A stretch of 39,597 nucleotides of DNA from CAZRDB01 sp964598695 (GCA_964598695.1 CAZRDB010000022.1:1-39597); one strand, 5' to 3'. Shown: positions 8,696 through 17,756, numbered from the stretch's first letter. Translations and numbers: made by a program. Notes: generated by a model not told the origin, from the letters alone.

Positions 8696-10249
8696 ATGCT
8701 CGCACCGGTACGGCCCACGCGAACGCTGTCACTCACCCTCGCTCTCGCGGCGCTGGCCGCCGGGGCCGGAGCCTGCCGCGGCGAGGGGCTCGGCGTGGCC
8801 GGTGGCTGGCTCACCCACGATGGACGAGCGCTGTGGGGATGGGTTCAGCACAATGGCTGGTGGCGGGCCGGGCAACGGCCGAACCTCGCCCGCCGCTCGC
8901 TCGGCGACCCACAGGGCGACGTTCGCCCCAACCGCACGGAGGATCTCGACCAGCTCACCGACTCCATGCTGCGGTACGGGTACCCCGGCTTCGAGCACAA
9001 CCACGGCCTGTGGTACGACCGCCGGCGCGACGCCCACGACACCGCGCCGCGGGCCGACGGCGCCGTCGTGCCGCCCTTCCTCGAGCAGCCCTGGGCGCGG
9101 AGCGATCAGGGGACAGCCAGCGACGGGCTTCCGCTGTACGACCTGACCCGCTACAACCCGTGGTACTTCGACCGGTTGCGCGCGTTCGCCGATCTCTGCG
9201 ACCGCAAGGGGACGGTCCTGCTCCACAAGCACCACATGCAGCACGCGCTCCTGGAGATCGACCCGCACTACGTCGATTTCCCGTGGCGGCCGGCGAACTG
9301 CATGCAGCCGACGGCGATGCCCGACGGCGTCCCGGCCGCAAACGCCTACTACGACGTTTCGCATCCTGTCCGGCGCGGGCTGCACCGGGCCTACACGCGC
9401 CGCTGCCTCGAGGCGACGGCCGCCAACACCAACGTGATCCACCTGATCGGTCAGGAGTTCACCGGCCCGCGCGCGTTCGTGGAGTTCTGGCTCGACACGA
9501 TCCGTGAGTGGGAGGCGGAATCGGGTCGCCGCGTGTGGGTGGGCCTGAGCGGCGCCAAGGATGTCGTCGATGCCGTGCTGGCCGACCCCGAGCGGGCAGC
9601 GCGCATTGACCTGATCGACCTGCGCGGTTGGTACATCCGGGCCGACGGGGCCCTGGTCGCGCCTCCCGGTGGCGCCGAGATCCCGGGGCGCGCGACCGAG
9701 TGCGGAAGCGAGCAGTCCGAGCAGAGCAGCCCGGAGCGGCTCTACGAGAAGATCCGGACGTACCGCGACGCCCACCCCGACAAGGTGCTGATCGACGCCA
9801 TCGGCCAGGACCGGCGCCAGACTTGGGCGGCGTTCATGGCCGGGGCGAGCCTCCTGGTGGCCGGGCAGATCGAGTACCCCGACCACGCCGACCCGCCGGG
9901 GTACATCATGCCGGCCGGCGTCCAGGAGGTGCTGCCGCTCTACACGTTCCTCCGCGAGCACCTCGCCGAGATGCTGCCGCGGATGGCGCCCGACGACCGC
10001 GCGACGGGGGGCGCCGCGGGAACCTGGTGTCTCCGTGCGCCCGGGGAGACCTACCTGTTCTACGCGCTGGCGGGCGGCACGCTGCGGCTCGATCTCCGCG
10101 GCGACCAGGGCTCGTACGAGGCGCGGTGGCTCGACCCGCGGACGGGGCTGCTCTCTCCGGCCGGCGAGGAGAGGCTGGAGGCCGGTGGCGACGTCTCGCT
10201 CGTGGCCCCCGACGGCCAGGACTGGGCCCTGTGGCTCCATCGTCCGTGA
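8696..10249 (+). CDS. Secreted DUF6298-like TIM-barrel protein, putative glycan hydrolase
   Basis: A 517-residue protein with a signal peptide (LSLTLALAALAAGAGAC; the Cys at the end is not in a good lipobox). The body resembles DUF6298 proteins found in polysaccharide-utilisation regions: HNHGLWYDRRR, LTRYNPWYFDRL, HKHHMQHALLEID and HYVDFPWRPANC are distinctive. A TIM-barrel strand end with IGQEF places E254 as a candidate catalytic acid; this is inference. The last 90 or so residues look like the small C-terminal beta domain found in collagenase-associated proteins (YFLYAL-type, ARWLDPRTG). The ATG at 8696 has AAGGAG ten bases upstream and sits directly before the signal peptide. The UroD-like gene follows after 27 bases, so the two are probably co-transcribed. 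Substrate unknown. Confidence 0.72.
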   Translation: MLAPVRPTRTLSLTLALAALAAGAGACRGEGLGVAGGWLTHDGRALWGWVQHNGWWRAGQRPNLARRSLGDPQGDVRPNRTEDLDQLTDSMLRYGYPGFEHNHGLWYDRRRDAHDTAPRADGAVVPPFLEQPWARSDQGTASDGLPLYDLTRYNPWYFDRLRAFADLCDRKGTVLLHKHHMQHALLEIDPHYVDFPWRPANCMQPTAMPDGVPAANAYYDVSHPVRRGLHRAYTRRCLEATAANTNVIHLIGQEFTGPRAFVEFWLDTIREWEAESGRRVWVGLSGAKDVVDAVLADPERAARIDLIDLRGWYIRADGALVAPPGGAEIPGRATECGSEQSEQSSPERLYEKIRTYRDAHPDKVLIDAIGQDRRQTWAAFMAGASLLVAGQIEYPDHADPPGYIMPAGVQEVLPLYTFLREHLAEMLPRMAPDDRATGGAAGTWCLRAPGETYLFYALAGGTLRLDLRGDQGSYEARWLDPRTGLLSPAGEERLEAGGDVSLVAPDGQDWALWLHRP

Positions 10250-10276
10250 CCCCTGCCCGAGAGGAGAGAGCACCGC

Positions 10277-11314
10277 GTGCTGCCCCGCGAGCGAGTTTGC
10301 GCCGCCCTCGAGTTCCGCCGGCCCGACCGGATCCCGCTTCGGATCCACCCCGCTCCCGCCGGGCTCCACGAGCACGGCGAGAAGCTGCTCGAGCTGATCC
10401 GGGCCTGCGGCCACGATTTCGGCGATCTGAGCGGCCTCGCGCTGCCCGCCCCGCCCCCGCCGGAGGACTTCGACGCCGACGGCCGCTACCACGCGATCCG
10501 CACCGATGAGTGGGGCGTCACCTGGGAGCACCGCATCTTCGGGATCTGGGGCCACCCACTCGAGCGCCCACTCGATGACTGGCAGCGGCTCGAGACCTAC
10601 GAGGCCCCACCCCCGCCCGCCGTCGCCGGCCCCGAGATCGAGGCCGGACGGGCGCACGTGGCCGCCCAGCGCGCGCGCTACTACACCGTCGGCGGCTTCG
10701 GCCAGCTCTTCGAGCTACTGCGCGCGGTGCGACGGTACGAGGATGTCCTGATGGACCTCGCGGAGGACGGGCCGGAGATCCACCGTCTCGCCGACCTGAT
10801 CACCGACCACTACCTCGCCCATGTGCGGCGTTCCCTCGCGCTGGGGGTCGACGGAGTGGCATTCGGCGACGACCACGGCACGCAGCAGGCCCTGCTGGCC
10901 TCGCCCGCGGTGTTTCGCTCCTTCTTCGCCCCGCGCTACGCGCGCTGGTTCGAGCCGGTCCGCGCGGCGGGGAAGACGATCTTCTTCCATGTCTGCGGGC
11001 AGGTCGGGCCGATCCTCGAGGACTTCGCCCGTCTCGGCGTGAACGCCATCTGGCCTCAGCTCACCGCGTTCGATCTCCCCGAGCTGGCGCGCACCTGCCG
11101 CGATCTCGGCATGGCCGTCGAGCTGCACCCCGATCGGGGCGACTTGATGCAGCGCGGCAGCCCCGGCGAGGTTCGCGACCACGTCCTGCGTCTGGTCGAG
11201 ACCTTCGGCAGCCACGAGGGAGGCTCGTGGCTCTACCTGGAGGTCGATCCCGGCTTCCCGTGGGCCAACGTCGAGGCGCTGTTCCGTGTCGCGAGCGAGC
11301 TGCGGGGGTCGTGA
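10277..11314 (+). CDS. UroD/MtaA-superfamily protein, probably not uroporphyrinogen decarboxylase
   Basis: A 345-residue cytoplasmic protein of the uroporphyrinogen decarboxylase superfamily: RERVCAALEFRRPDRIP at the N-terminus, GFGQLFELLR in the middle and DDHGTQQ in the barrel. Like corrinoid methyltransferases (MtaA/CmuA) it has an HxCG motif, H238 and C240, used there as zinc ligands. The third ligand, a C-terminal Cys, seems replaced: the matching segment reads EVDPGFPWANV. HemE itself lacks HxCG. Families like this are expanded in Planctomycetota, Lentisphaerota and Armatimonadota genomes next to glycosidases, with unknown function. The start is a GTG at 10277 behind GAGGAGAG. It lies 27 bases after the DUF6298 gene, on the same strand. 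Confidence 0.78.
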   Translation: MLPRERVCAALEFRRPDRIPLRIHPAPAGLHEHGEKLLELIRACGHDFGDLSGLALPAPPPPEDFDADGRYHAIRTDEWGVTWEHRIFGIWGHPLERPLDDWQRLETYEAPPPPAVAGPEIEAGRAHVAAQRARYYTVGGFGQLFELLRAVRRYEDVLMDLAEDGPEIHRLADLITDHYLAHVRRSLALGVDGVAFGDDHGTQQALLASPAVFRSFFAPRYARWFEPVRAAGKTIFFHVCGQVGPILEDFARLGVNAIWPQLTAFDLPELARTCRDLGMAVELHPDRGDLMQRGSPGEVRDHVLRLVETFGSHEGGSWLYLEVDPGFPWANVEALFRVASELRGS

Positions 11315-11339
11315 GCCCGGATCGGACGCGCGCCTCGTT

Positions 11340-13871
11340 CTACCGCGCCGGCACTCGCAGCACGGTGAGCGACCGCGCCGGGAAGCGCCACTCCAGCTCA
11401 TCGCCCTCGAGCCGCACGCGCTGCGTCTGTGGCGCAACCTTGAGCGGCTCATCGAGCGAGTTGTTGTCGTCGAGGCTCGCCGCGCGCAGCACCGTCACGG
11501 CGCCCATGCCGGTCACGCGGACGCCCTCGAGCCGGAGCGAGGCGGCGACCGGCTTCTCCGCCACGTTGATGACCTTCAGCACCAGCTCCCCCGTCGTGTC
11601 GTCGCGGCCCGCGAGCGCGAACAGGCTCCGCGCGGATGTCGGTTGCTCGTCGTGGACGAGCACGCCATCGAGGAAGCAGCGGATCCGGCGGCCGGTCAGC
11701 TCGATCCGGATGTCGTACCATCGGTTGGTCTCGATGCGGCCGGGGACCCTGCGTCCGACGGGCGAGCGGTTCAGCTCGATCCCGTGCTCGCGGTTGCCCC
11801 ATCCACCGAGGTTCCACCAATACGTGTCGCCGCCCCTGCGGCCGAAGGCGATCAGGAAGCCCTCGGCCCCGGAGAGCTTGCGGGCCTCGAGGCGCAGCGT
11901 GTAATCGGACCAGTCCTCCTCGCCCGCGTAGCTGAGCCCGGTCGCCGGCTCGCGCTGCCCCCACGCGCCCCCCTCGGCGGTCCAGCGCCCGCCCTCGGTC
12001 GTCCAGCCGGGGGCGCCGTCCGCGAAGCTCGCGGCGTAGAGCGTCTCGCCGCCGCGCTCGACGCGGACGTTGCGGTACTCGGCCGCGGTGTCCCAGGTGC
12101 CGAGGCCGATGGCCCCCGCGATCCCCGGCAGCGCCGTCTCGGGCTCGGCCACCTCGGTGGGGAAGACCCGGCTGGGCAGGTTGTTGCCGAACAGCTTCCA
12201 CAGGTGGTACGAGGCGGTGCCGTAGGCACGCAGGCTGTCGAAGTAGATCATGCCGTGCCAGCCGCTTCGCCCGCTCACGTGTCCGAGCAGCGGGGCGTAG
12301 CTCACCATCCGCACGGCATCGGCGTTGCGCTCGAGTCCGAGCAGGAAGGCGCCCTCGGCGAGCGCGGCGCGCAGGTTGCCCTTGTCGGGACCGCCCTCGT
12401 CCGAGGTCACGGCGACCTCGCCCACGTAGACGGGAGGGAGCGAGCGGTCGCGTCCGTCGTACAGATCGGCGTGGTCGAGGAACCAGCGCGGGCTGTTGTA
12501 GTAGTGCTCATCGACCATCTCGGTCGGGGCCGACGGCTGGAGCACGCACGAGACGGTCCCGATCTCCGGGTGCTTCGCCTTGAGCGCCTCGTAGATCACG
12601 GCATAGCGGGCCTCGTACTCCGGCCCGACGTTCTCGTTGCCGATCTCGAGCATCCGCACCCCGAAGGGCGCCGGGTGGCCGGCTGCCGCGCGCAACCGAC
12701 CCCAGCGCGAATCCGCGGGACCGTCGGTGTACTCGAGCAGGTCGAGGTAGCCATCGACCACGGGACCCATCGCGTCCATCGGGACATGCTCCGCATGGCG
12801 GTAGATGCAGGTCTGGCCCGCGAAGAGCACGGGCAGCGGCTCGGCCCCGAGGTCCTCGCAGTACTGCAGGTACTCGAAGTAGCCCATGCCGTGGGTCCGC
12901 CGCGCCCCCCAGACGCCCCAGGTCTCGGGACGGTCGCGCAGGGGCCCGAGGCTGTCCTTCCAGTCGTAGGCCGTCTCGACGGTCCCTCCCTCGACGATGC
13001 AGCCGCCCGGGAAGCGGACGAAGCCCGGCTTCAAGTCGGCGATCATCTGGGCCAGGTCGGGCCGGAGACCGTTCGGGCGGCCGCGGTAGGTCCGGGCCGG
13101 GAACAGCGAGACCTGGTCGAGCCACAACGTGCCCGGGGAGAAGGCACGCACGACGAGGCGGGCGTCGCCCCGCGTCCGCGTCGCGCGCAGGTTCGCGCGG
13201 AACTCCGTCCACCGCGTCGGGACCATGGCGATCTCGACCGTCTGCGCGCAGGCCGCGCCGGTGGCATCCTCGAGCGTGATGCGGACGGGGCCGGCGAAGC
13301 GGCGCGCGGCACGCACCCACAGGGAGAGGCGGTACTCGGCCTGCTCCCGCACGCCGATCCCCCAGTAGCCGGCGTTGGCGACACCGGCGCCGGCCGCTCC
13401 GACCGCTCCGACCTCGAGCCGGAGCGACCGCGGACTCGCGGCGCTCAACGGAGCGTCCAGGCACAGGCTCACCGTGGCGCGGGAATCGAGGGACTCGACG
13501 AGCGACCATCCCGGCAGGGCGTCCGGCGCGTGGGTGTAGCCCGAGTCGTAGCCGCGCTCCCGGTCGAGCCACCGCCCGCCGATCTGCCGGTAACCCTCGG
13601 GCGGCTCGGACTCCTCGAAGCCCCGGTTCCGGATCAGCTCGGCGTAGAGGCCGCCGTCGACACCGTGGTTGATCTCCTCGATGAGCACGCCATACATGTG
13701 CGGGTTGGTCGCGATGCCCGGGCCGGTCGCGTCGATCGAGATCGCTGCGGCTTCGGGCTCGGCGGCGCTCGCATAGGCCGTGAGCACAGCCATCACCGTC
13801 ACCGCCGCGGCGAGGAGTACCGGTCTCCTTCGCACGGCTCGCGCTCGCCTCGCCTCACGGGTCTCTCTCAT
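11340..13871 (-). CDS. Secreted GH51 alpha-L-arabinofuranosidase, plant-like architecture
   Basis: An 843-residue exported enzyme that would remove arabinofuranose side chains from arabinan, arabinoxylan or similar polymers. A signal peptide (RRRPVLLAAAVTVMAVLTAYASAAE) is followed by the GH51 start (NPHMYGVLIEEINHGVDGG). A carbohydrate-binding-like beta-sandwich (about 90-240) is inserted before the barrel core, as in plant ARAF enzymes. The acid/base is E413 in IGNENVG and the apparent nucleophile is E485 in YVGEVAVT; the spacing matches plant-type members. After about residue 590 there is a LamG-like insert (YTLRLEARKL, FLIAFGRRGG) and then the usual C-terminal beta domain. The ATG at 13871 has AAGGAG nine bases upstream. 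It is convergent with the UroD-like gene and divergent from the GH36 gene. Confidence 0.9.
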   Translation of the reverse strand: MRETREARRARAVRRRPVLLAAAVTVMAVLTAYASAAEPEAAAISIDATGPGIATNPHMYGVLIEEINHGVDGGLYAELIRNRGFEESEPPEGYRQIGGRWLDRERGYDSGYTHAPDALPGWSLVESLDSRATVSLCLDAPLSAASPRSLRLEVGAVGAAGAGVANAGYWGIGVREQAEYRLSLWVRAARRFAGPVRITLEDATGAACAQTVEIAMVPTRWTEFRANLRATRTRGDARLVVRAFSPGTLWLDQVSLFPARTYRGRPNGLRPDLAQMIADLKPGFVRFPGGCIVEGGTVETAYDWKDSLGPLRDRPETWGVWGARRTHGMGYFEYLQYCEDLGAEPLPVLFAGQTCIYRHAEHVPMDAMGPVVDGYLDLLEYTDGPADSRWGRLRAAAGHPAPFGVRMLEIGNENVGPEYEARYAVIYEALKAKHPEIGTVSCVLQPSAPTEMVDEHYYNSPRWFLDHADLYDGRDRSLPPVYVGEVAVTSDEGGPDKGNLRAALAEGAFLLGLERNADAVRMVSYAPLLGHVSGRSGWHGMIYFDSLRAYGTASYHLWKLFGNNLPSRVFPTEVAEPETALPGIAGAIGLGTWDTAAEYRNVRVERGGETLYAASFADGAPGWTTEGGRWTAEGGAWGQREPATGLSYAGEEDWSDYTLRLEARKLSGAEGFLIAFGRRGGDTYWWNLGGWGNREHGIELNRSPVGRRVPGRIETNRWYDIRIELTGRRIRCFLDGVLVHDEQPTSARSLFALAGRDDTTGELVLKVINVAEKPVAASLRLEGVRVTGMGAVTVLRAASLDDNNSLDEPLKVAPQTQRVRLEGDELEWRFPARSLTVLRVPAR

Positions 13872-13936
13872 CTCCCGCTCCTTCCGAACACGGCGTCGCC
13901 CTCACCCGCACCGGAGGCTTCGCCCGCTGCCGCCGG

Positions 13937-13951
13937 CCCTCCTGCGGAGGG
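13937..13951. repeat. Inverted repeat CCCTCC-TGC-GGAGGG in the GH51/GH36 divergent region
   Basis: Six-base arms around a three-base spacer, followed two bases later by the 10-base palindrome GGTCGCGACC (13954-13963). It lies between two divergent glycosidase genes and repeats the arms of the palindrome at 8600-8611, so a shared regulator is possible but unproven. Confidence 0.3.
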
Positions 13952-14071
13952 GAGGTCGCGACCGCCCGCGGCAGAAGATGCGGCGACGGGCGATGGGTTC
14001 CTCAGCCGGAGACCCCCTGCTCGCCGCGCGTCCGTCGTCAGAGCGCCAGGTGCACCCCTTCGGAGGTCGAG

Positions 14072-16090
14072 ATGCTCCAGACCCTCTTATGCGCAACCGA
14101 TCTGCTCTGCTGCGCTTCGCTGGTCCTCGCATCGGGCGACAGCCCGATCCCCACCCCGTCGGAGATGGCCGCGAAGTCGTCGTGGGTCGCCACGACGCTC
14201 GACAGCGGAACGACACCGCCGTTCTCGTTCACCTACGGGGACCGCTCCTCCCGAGACCTGCTCCCCGCCTGGACCGTCTCCCGCGCGACCGACGAGACCA
14301 CGGACGCGCGCCACGGCAGGAGGACGGCCCACACGCTCTCCTTCACCGATCCCGCCACCGGCCTCGTCGTGCGGTGCGAGGCGACCGAGTACAGCGACTT
14401 CCCCACCGTCGAGTGGACCCTGCACTTCCGCAACGACGGCACGGTCGACACACCGATCCTCTCCGGCATCCGGGCGGTGGACCTCCATCTCGACCGGCCC
14501 GCTGAGGGCGAGTTCGTGCTCCACACCATCCGTGGCGACAACTGCTCGCCGGCTTCCTACGAGCCCCTCGCATGGCCGCTCGGTCCGGGGGTCTCGCTGC
14601 ACCAGGCATGCACCGGGGGCCGTCCGACGCAGGAGGCTTGCCCGTACTTCCACATCGAGCGACCCGGCGGCGGCGTGCTGCTCGGCCTCGGCTGGCCCGG
14701 GCAGTGGGAGATGGACTTCACGCGCGATGGCGCGACGGGGCTGGACGTCCGCGGTGGGCAGGAGGCCACGCACTTCCTCCTCCATCCCGGCGAGGAGGTC
14801 CGCTCCCCGCTGGTGGTCGTGCAGTTCTACGAGGGTGACTGGATGCGCGCCCAGAACGTCTGGCGCCGGTGGATGCTCGCGCACAACCTCCCCATGCCGG
14901 GCGGGAAGCCGCTCGAGCCGCATCGCTCGCTGTGCTCGGGCAACTACTTCCCCGGGCTGATGACCGTCGGCGAGACCGAGATGTGGTTCCTCCAGCGGCA
15001 CATCGAGGAGCGCGTCCCGTTCGACCTGTGGTGGCAGGACGCCGGCTGGTACCCGTGCGACTCGGTGGGATGGCCGAAGACGGGCACCTGGGAGCCCGAC
15101 CCCGTCCGCTTCCCGAACGGCCTCCGTGCGGTCTCCGATCTCGTCCACGCGAGCGGCAAGAGATCGATGGTCTGGTTCGAGCCGGAGCGCGTGGCCGCGG
15201 GAACGTGGATCGCGGACAACCACCCCGAGTGGGTCCACGGCGGACGCGACGGCGGCCTGCTCGACCTCGGCAACCCCGAGTGCCGCGCCTGGCTCACCGA
15301 CCACATCGACCGCCTGCTCACCGAGCAGGGAATCGACGACTACCGCCAGGACTTCAACATCGACCCGCTCGGCTACTGGCGCGCGGCCGATGGCCCCGAC
15401 CGGCAGGGGATCGCCGAGATCCGCCACGTCGAAGGCTACCTCGCGTACTGGGACGCGCTCCGGGAGCGCCACCCGGACATGCTGATCGACTCGTGCGCGA
15501 GCGGCGGCCGACGCAACGACCTGGAGACCCTGCGCCGGGCGGTGCCCCTGCTCCGGAGCGACTGGTACCACGGCCCGGAGGGCCAGCAGTGCCTCACCTA
15601 CGGCCTCTCGCTGTTGATCCCCTACCAGGGCACGGGCGTCATGTACCAGCCGTCGGCGGACACCAACTGGTTCCGCAGCTCGATGGTGGCCGAGATGAGC
15701 TTCGGTCCGTCGCCCGAGGGGCTCAGGGACCTCGACTGGGACTTCGTGCGGCGAATCGTCGGCGAGCATGAGCGGGTGGCGCCCTACTTCCTGGGCGACT
15801 TCCACCCCCTGAGACCCTACACGCAGGCGCCGGATGCCTGGATGGTCTACCAGTTCGACCGTCCCGCGATCGGCGGGGGAGTCGTCCAGGCCTTCCGGAG
15901 GTCGCGCAGCGCCTACGAGGCCGGGCGCTTCCCACTTCAAGGGCTCGATCCCGCTGCCGAGTACCGGCTCACCGATCTCGACACGGGCGTCTCCACCACG
16001 GAGTCGGGCCGCAGCTTGCTCGAGCAGGGCCTCCGCATCGCCATCGACGCGCCGGGGCAGAGCGCGGTTGTCGAGTACCGCAAGCAGTAG
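14072..16090 (+). CDS. GH36 alpha-galactosidase, probably secreted
   Basis: A 672-residue clan GH-D enzyme that would release alpha-1,6-galactose from galactomannan or raffinose-type sugars. The N-terminal beta-supersandwich covers about 20-320. The barrel holds WWQDAGWYP, the nucleophile D427 in YRQDFN, DSCASGGRRNDLE, and the acid/base D497 in RSDWYHG; the 70-residue spacing is normal for GH36. A C-terminal beta domain ends the protein. The N-terminus MLQTLLCATDLLCCASLVLASG is a plausible but Cys-rich signal peptide. The ATG at 14072 has GGAGG five bases upstream. The GH26 mannanase gene follows 121 bases downstream on the same strand, and the pair fits stepwise galactomannan breakdown. Confidence 0.92.
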   Translation: MLQTLLCATDLLCCASLVLASGDSPIPTPSEMAAKSSWVATTLDSGTTPPFSFTYGDRSSRDLLPAWTVSRATDETTDARHGRRTAHTLSFTDPATGLVVRCEATEYSDFPTVEWTLHFRNDGTVDTPILSGIRAVDLHLDRPAEGEFVLHTIRGDNCSPASYEPLAWPLGPGVSLHQACTGGRPTQEACPYFHIERPGGGVLLGLGWPGQWEMDFTRDGATGLDVRGGQEATHFLLHPGEEVRSPLVVVQFYEGDWMRAQNVWRRWMLAHNLPMPGGKPLEPHRSLCSGNYFPGLMTVGETEMWFLQRHIEERVPFDLWWQDAGWYPCDSVGWPKTGTWEPDPVRFPNGLRAVSDLVHASGKRSMVWFEPERVAAGTWIADNHPEWVHGGRDGGLLDLGNPECRAWLTDHIDRLLTEQGIDDYRQDFNIDPLGYWRAADGPDRQGIAEIRHVEGYLAYWDALRERHPDMLIDSCASGGRRNDLETLRRAVPLLRSDWYHGPEGQQCLTYGLSLLIPYQGTGVMYQPSADTNWFRSSMVAEMSFGPSPEGLRDLDWDFVRRIVGEHERVAPYFLGDFHPLRPYTQAPDAWMVYQFDRPAIGGGVVQAFRRSRSAYEAGRFPLQGLDPAAEYRLTDLDTGVSTTESGRSLLEQGLRIAIDAPGQSAVVEYRKQ

Positions 16091-16134
16091 CCCAGACCCC
16101 GGCGATCTCCCGGCCGCAACGCGCCCGGCCCCTC

Positions 16135-16164
16135 TTGACAGCCCACCCGCCTCTCGCCGAGTCT
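16135..16164 (+). promoter_or_regulatory. Candidate promoter before the GH26 gene
   Basis: A perfect TTGACA at 16135-16140 is followed, 18 bases later, by a weak -10 candidate GAGTCT (16159-16164). If real, the GH26 gene has its own promoter rather than depending on the GH36 transcript. Confidence 0.3.
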
Positions 16165-16211
16165 TCTGGATGGATGCGGCGGGGCGACGGCACGCCGAGA
16201 GGAGCCGCCAA

Positions 16212-17624
16212 ATGGCGCACCGCGGCGCAGCCGCAGGCACGGTGCTATTGCTGGTGCTGACGGTGGGGTGTGGGCGGGCGCAGGAGCCCCCGCAGGGCGA
16301 GGCCGAGGGAGGCCGGCTTCGGGGCGTCGAGGTCTCCACCGAGACGCCCGGGTACTCGGGCACGGGGTACGTCACCGGGTTTGACCGTGACGACGACGAG
16401 GTGCTGGTCGACCTGGAGGTGGCGCGGGACGGCGTGTACGACCTGTGCATTCGCTACGCTGCCCCGCACGGGCCCAAGGGCTACGAGCTGCGGCTCGACA
16501 CGCGGCCGATGGGCGGCATGTTCACCCAGACTGAGGCCGGAGCGTGGGCCGAGGCGCGCGCGGGAAAGGCATGGCTCCGGACCGGCCGCCACGCGGTGCG
16601 GATCGGCAAGGGATGGGGCTGGTTCCTGATCGACCGCGTCGAGCTGCGTCCGGCGTCCGTTGCTCCCCCGCCGGTCCCTGAGGGCGGCCTGTGCGACCCC
16701 GAGGCCACGCCCGAGGCTCGCGCCCTGTTCGCGTGGCTCAAGAGCCTCTACGGCAAGCGGACGATCGCGGGGCAGCAGCTCGGGGGCGAAGCCGAGCTGG
16801 GCCGGATCCGCGCGGTGACCGGCGAGGAGCCGGCGCTCCGGGGCTACGACCTCATGGACTACTCGCCCTCGCGGCGCGAGCACGGCGCGGACCCGGGCGC
16901 CACGACCGAGCAGGCCATCGCGTGGGGCCGTCAGGGTGGCATCGTTGCGGTCTCCTGGCACTGGAACGCGCCGACCGACCTGATCGACCAGCCCGGCAAG
17001 GAGTGGTACCGCGGCTTCTACGCCGACTCCACGACCTTCGAGCTCGAGGCGGCTCTGAGCGATCCGTCCTCCGACGCCCACGCGCTGCTGGTTCGCGACA
17101 TCGACGCGATCGCGGTCGAACTCCGCAAGCTGGCCGATGCGGACGTGCCCGTCCTCTGGCGCCCCCTGCATGAGGCCGCCGGCCGTTGGTTCTGGTGGGG
17201 CGCCAAGGGGCCCGAGCCGCTGAAGGGCCTGTGGCGTCTGCTCTACGACCGAATCACCGTCCACCACGGACTCCACAACCTCGTGTGGGTGCTCAGCAAC
17301 GGTCCCGGCGCGACGGAGTGGTACCCGGGGGACGATGTGGTCGACATCGTCGGCTACGACCAGTACGCCAAGGGCGGCCCGGAGGCGGCGGTCTGCTCGG
17401 GCGAGTGGGATGCGCTCCTCGCCGAGACCGGCGGACGCAAGATGATCGCCATGACGGAGAACGGCTCGATCCCCGATGCGGGGCTGATGGCTCAGCTCGA
17501 AGCGCGCTGGCTGTGGTTCTGCACATGGCCCGGCGCGTTCATCGAAGACGAGTGGAACCCGGCGGAGTCGCTCAGGGCCACGTACACGCACCCGGACATC
17601 GTCACGCTCGCGCGACTCCGGTAG
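16212..17624 (+). CDS. Exported CBM35-like plus GH26 beta-mannanase
   Basis: A 470-residue protein. The N-terminus (VLLLVLTVGC, Cys at 20) suggests a lipoprotein with a loose lipobox, or a normal signal peptide. Residues about 35-155 look like a CBM35-type beta-sandwich (GYSGTGYVTGF, YDLCIRYA, RIGKGWGWFLIDRVEL). From about 170 comes GH26: KRTIAGQQ, VSWHWNAP, the acid/base E321 in RPLHEAAG and the nucleophile E416 in AMTENGS. The 95-residue spacing fits GH26 endo-beta-1,4-mannanases. The ATG at 16212 has AGAGGAG at good spacing, whereas the longer in-frame extension overlaps the GH36 coding region. Together with the upstream alpha-galactosidase this would attack galactomannan or glucomannan. 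GH26 also contains xylanases and lichenases, so mannan is likely but not certain. Confidence 0.88.
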   Translation: MAHRGAAAGTVLLLVLTVGCGRAQEPPQGEAEGGRLRGVEVSTETPGYSGTGYVTGFDRDDDEVLVDLEVARDGVYDLCIRYAAPHGPKGYELRLDTRPMGGMFTQTEAGAWAEARAGKAWLRTGRHAVRIGKGWGWFLIDRVELRPASVAPPPVPEGGLCDPEATPEARALFAWLKSLYGKRTIAGQQLGGEAELGRIRAVTGEEPALRGYDLMDYSPSRREHGADPGATTEQAIAWGRQGGIVAVSWHWNAPTDLIDQPGKEWYRGFYADSTTFELEAALSDPSSDAHALLVRDIDAIAVELRKLADADVPVLWRPLHEAAGRWFWWGAKGPEPLKGLWRLLYDRITVHHGLHNLVWVLSNGPGATEWYPGDDVVDIVGYDQYAKGGPEAAVCSGEWDALLAETGGRKMIAMTENGSIPDAGLMAQLEARWLWFCTWPGAFIEDEWNPAESLRATYTHPDIVTLARLR

Positions 17625-17727
17625 ACCGGAGACGAGTCGTGTGGAACGACCCGCGGAGAAGACAGGCGTCTGAGGACGAGCCGTCCGCGGTGCGCGGGAA
17701 GGCCCGGCGCTCGCGGCGGGCCGCATC

Positions 17728-17736
17728 TGCTACGCT
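17728..17736 (+). promoter_or_regulatory. Candidate extended -10 element before the Ca2+ ATPase gene
   Basis: TGCTACGCT matches TGnTAnnnT. It ends only 20 bases before the ATG at 17757, so transcription would begin close to the GGAGGAGG ribosome site at 17744-17751. No good -35 is seen. It resembles the element at 8590-8598. Confidence 0.35.
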
Positions 17737-17756
17737 TTCCCTTGGAGGAGGCGCCC

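Noticed and set aside
10277..11314. Calling the UroD-like gene hemE
   Set aside because: It has HxCG and lacks close HemE features; the context is carbohydrate metabolism, with no other haem genes.
11286..14960. A 1,224-codon open frame on the plus strand, opposite the GH51 gene and running into GH36
   Set aside because: It is rich in Arg, Gly, Pro and Ala with no recognisable domain, and lies antisense to a clear GH51 enzyme. Long antisense frames are expected at this GC content.
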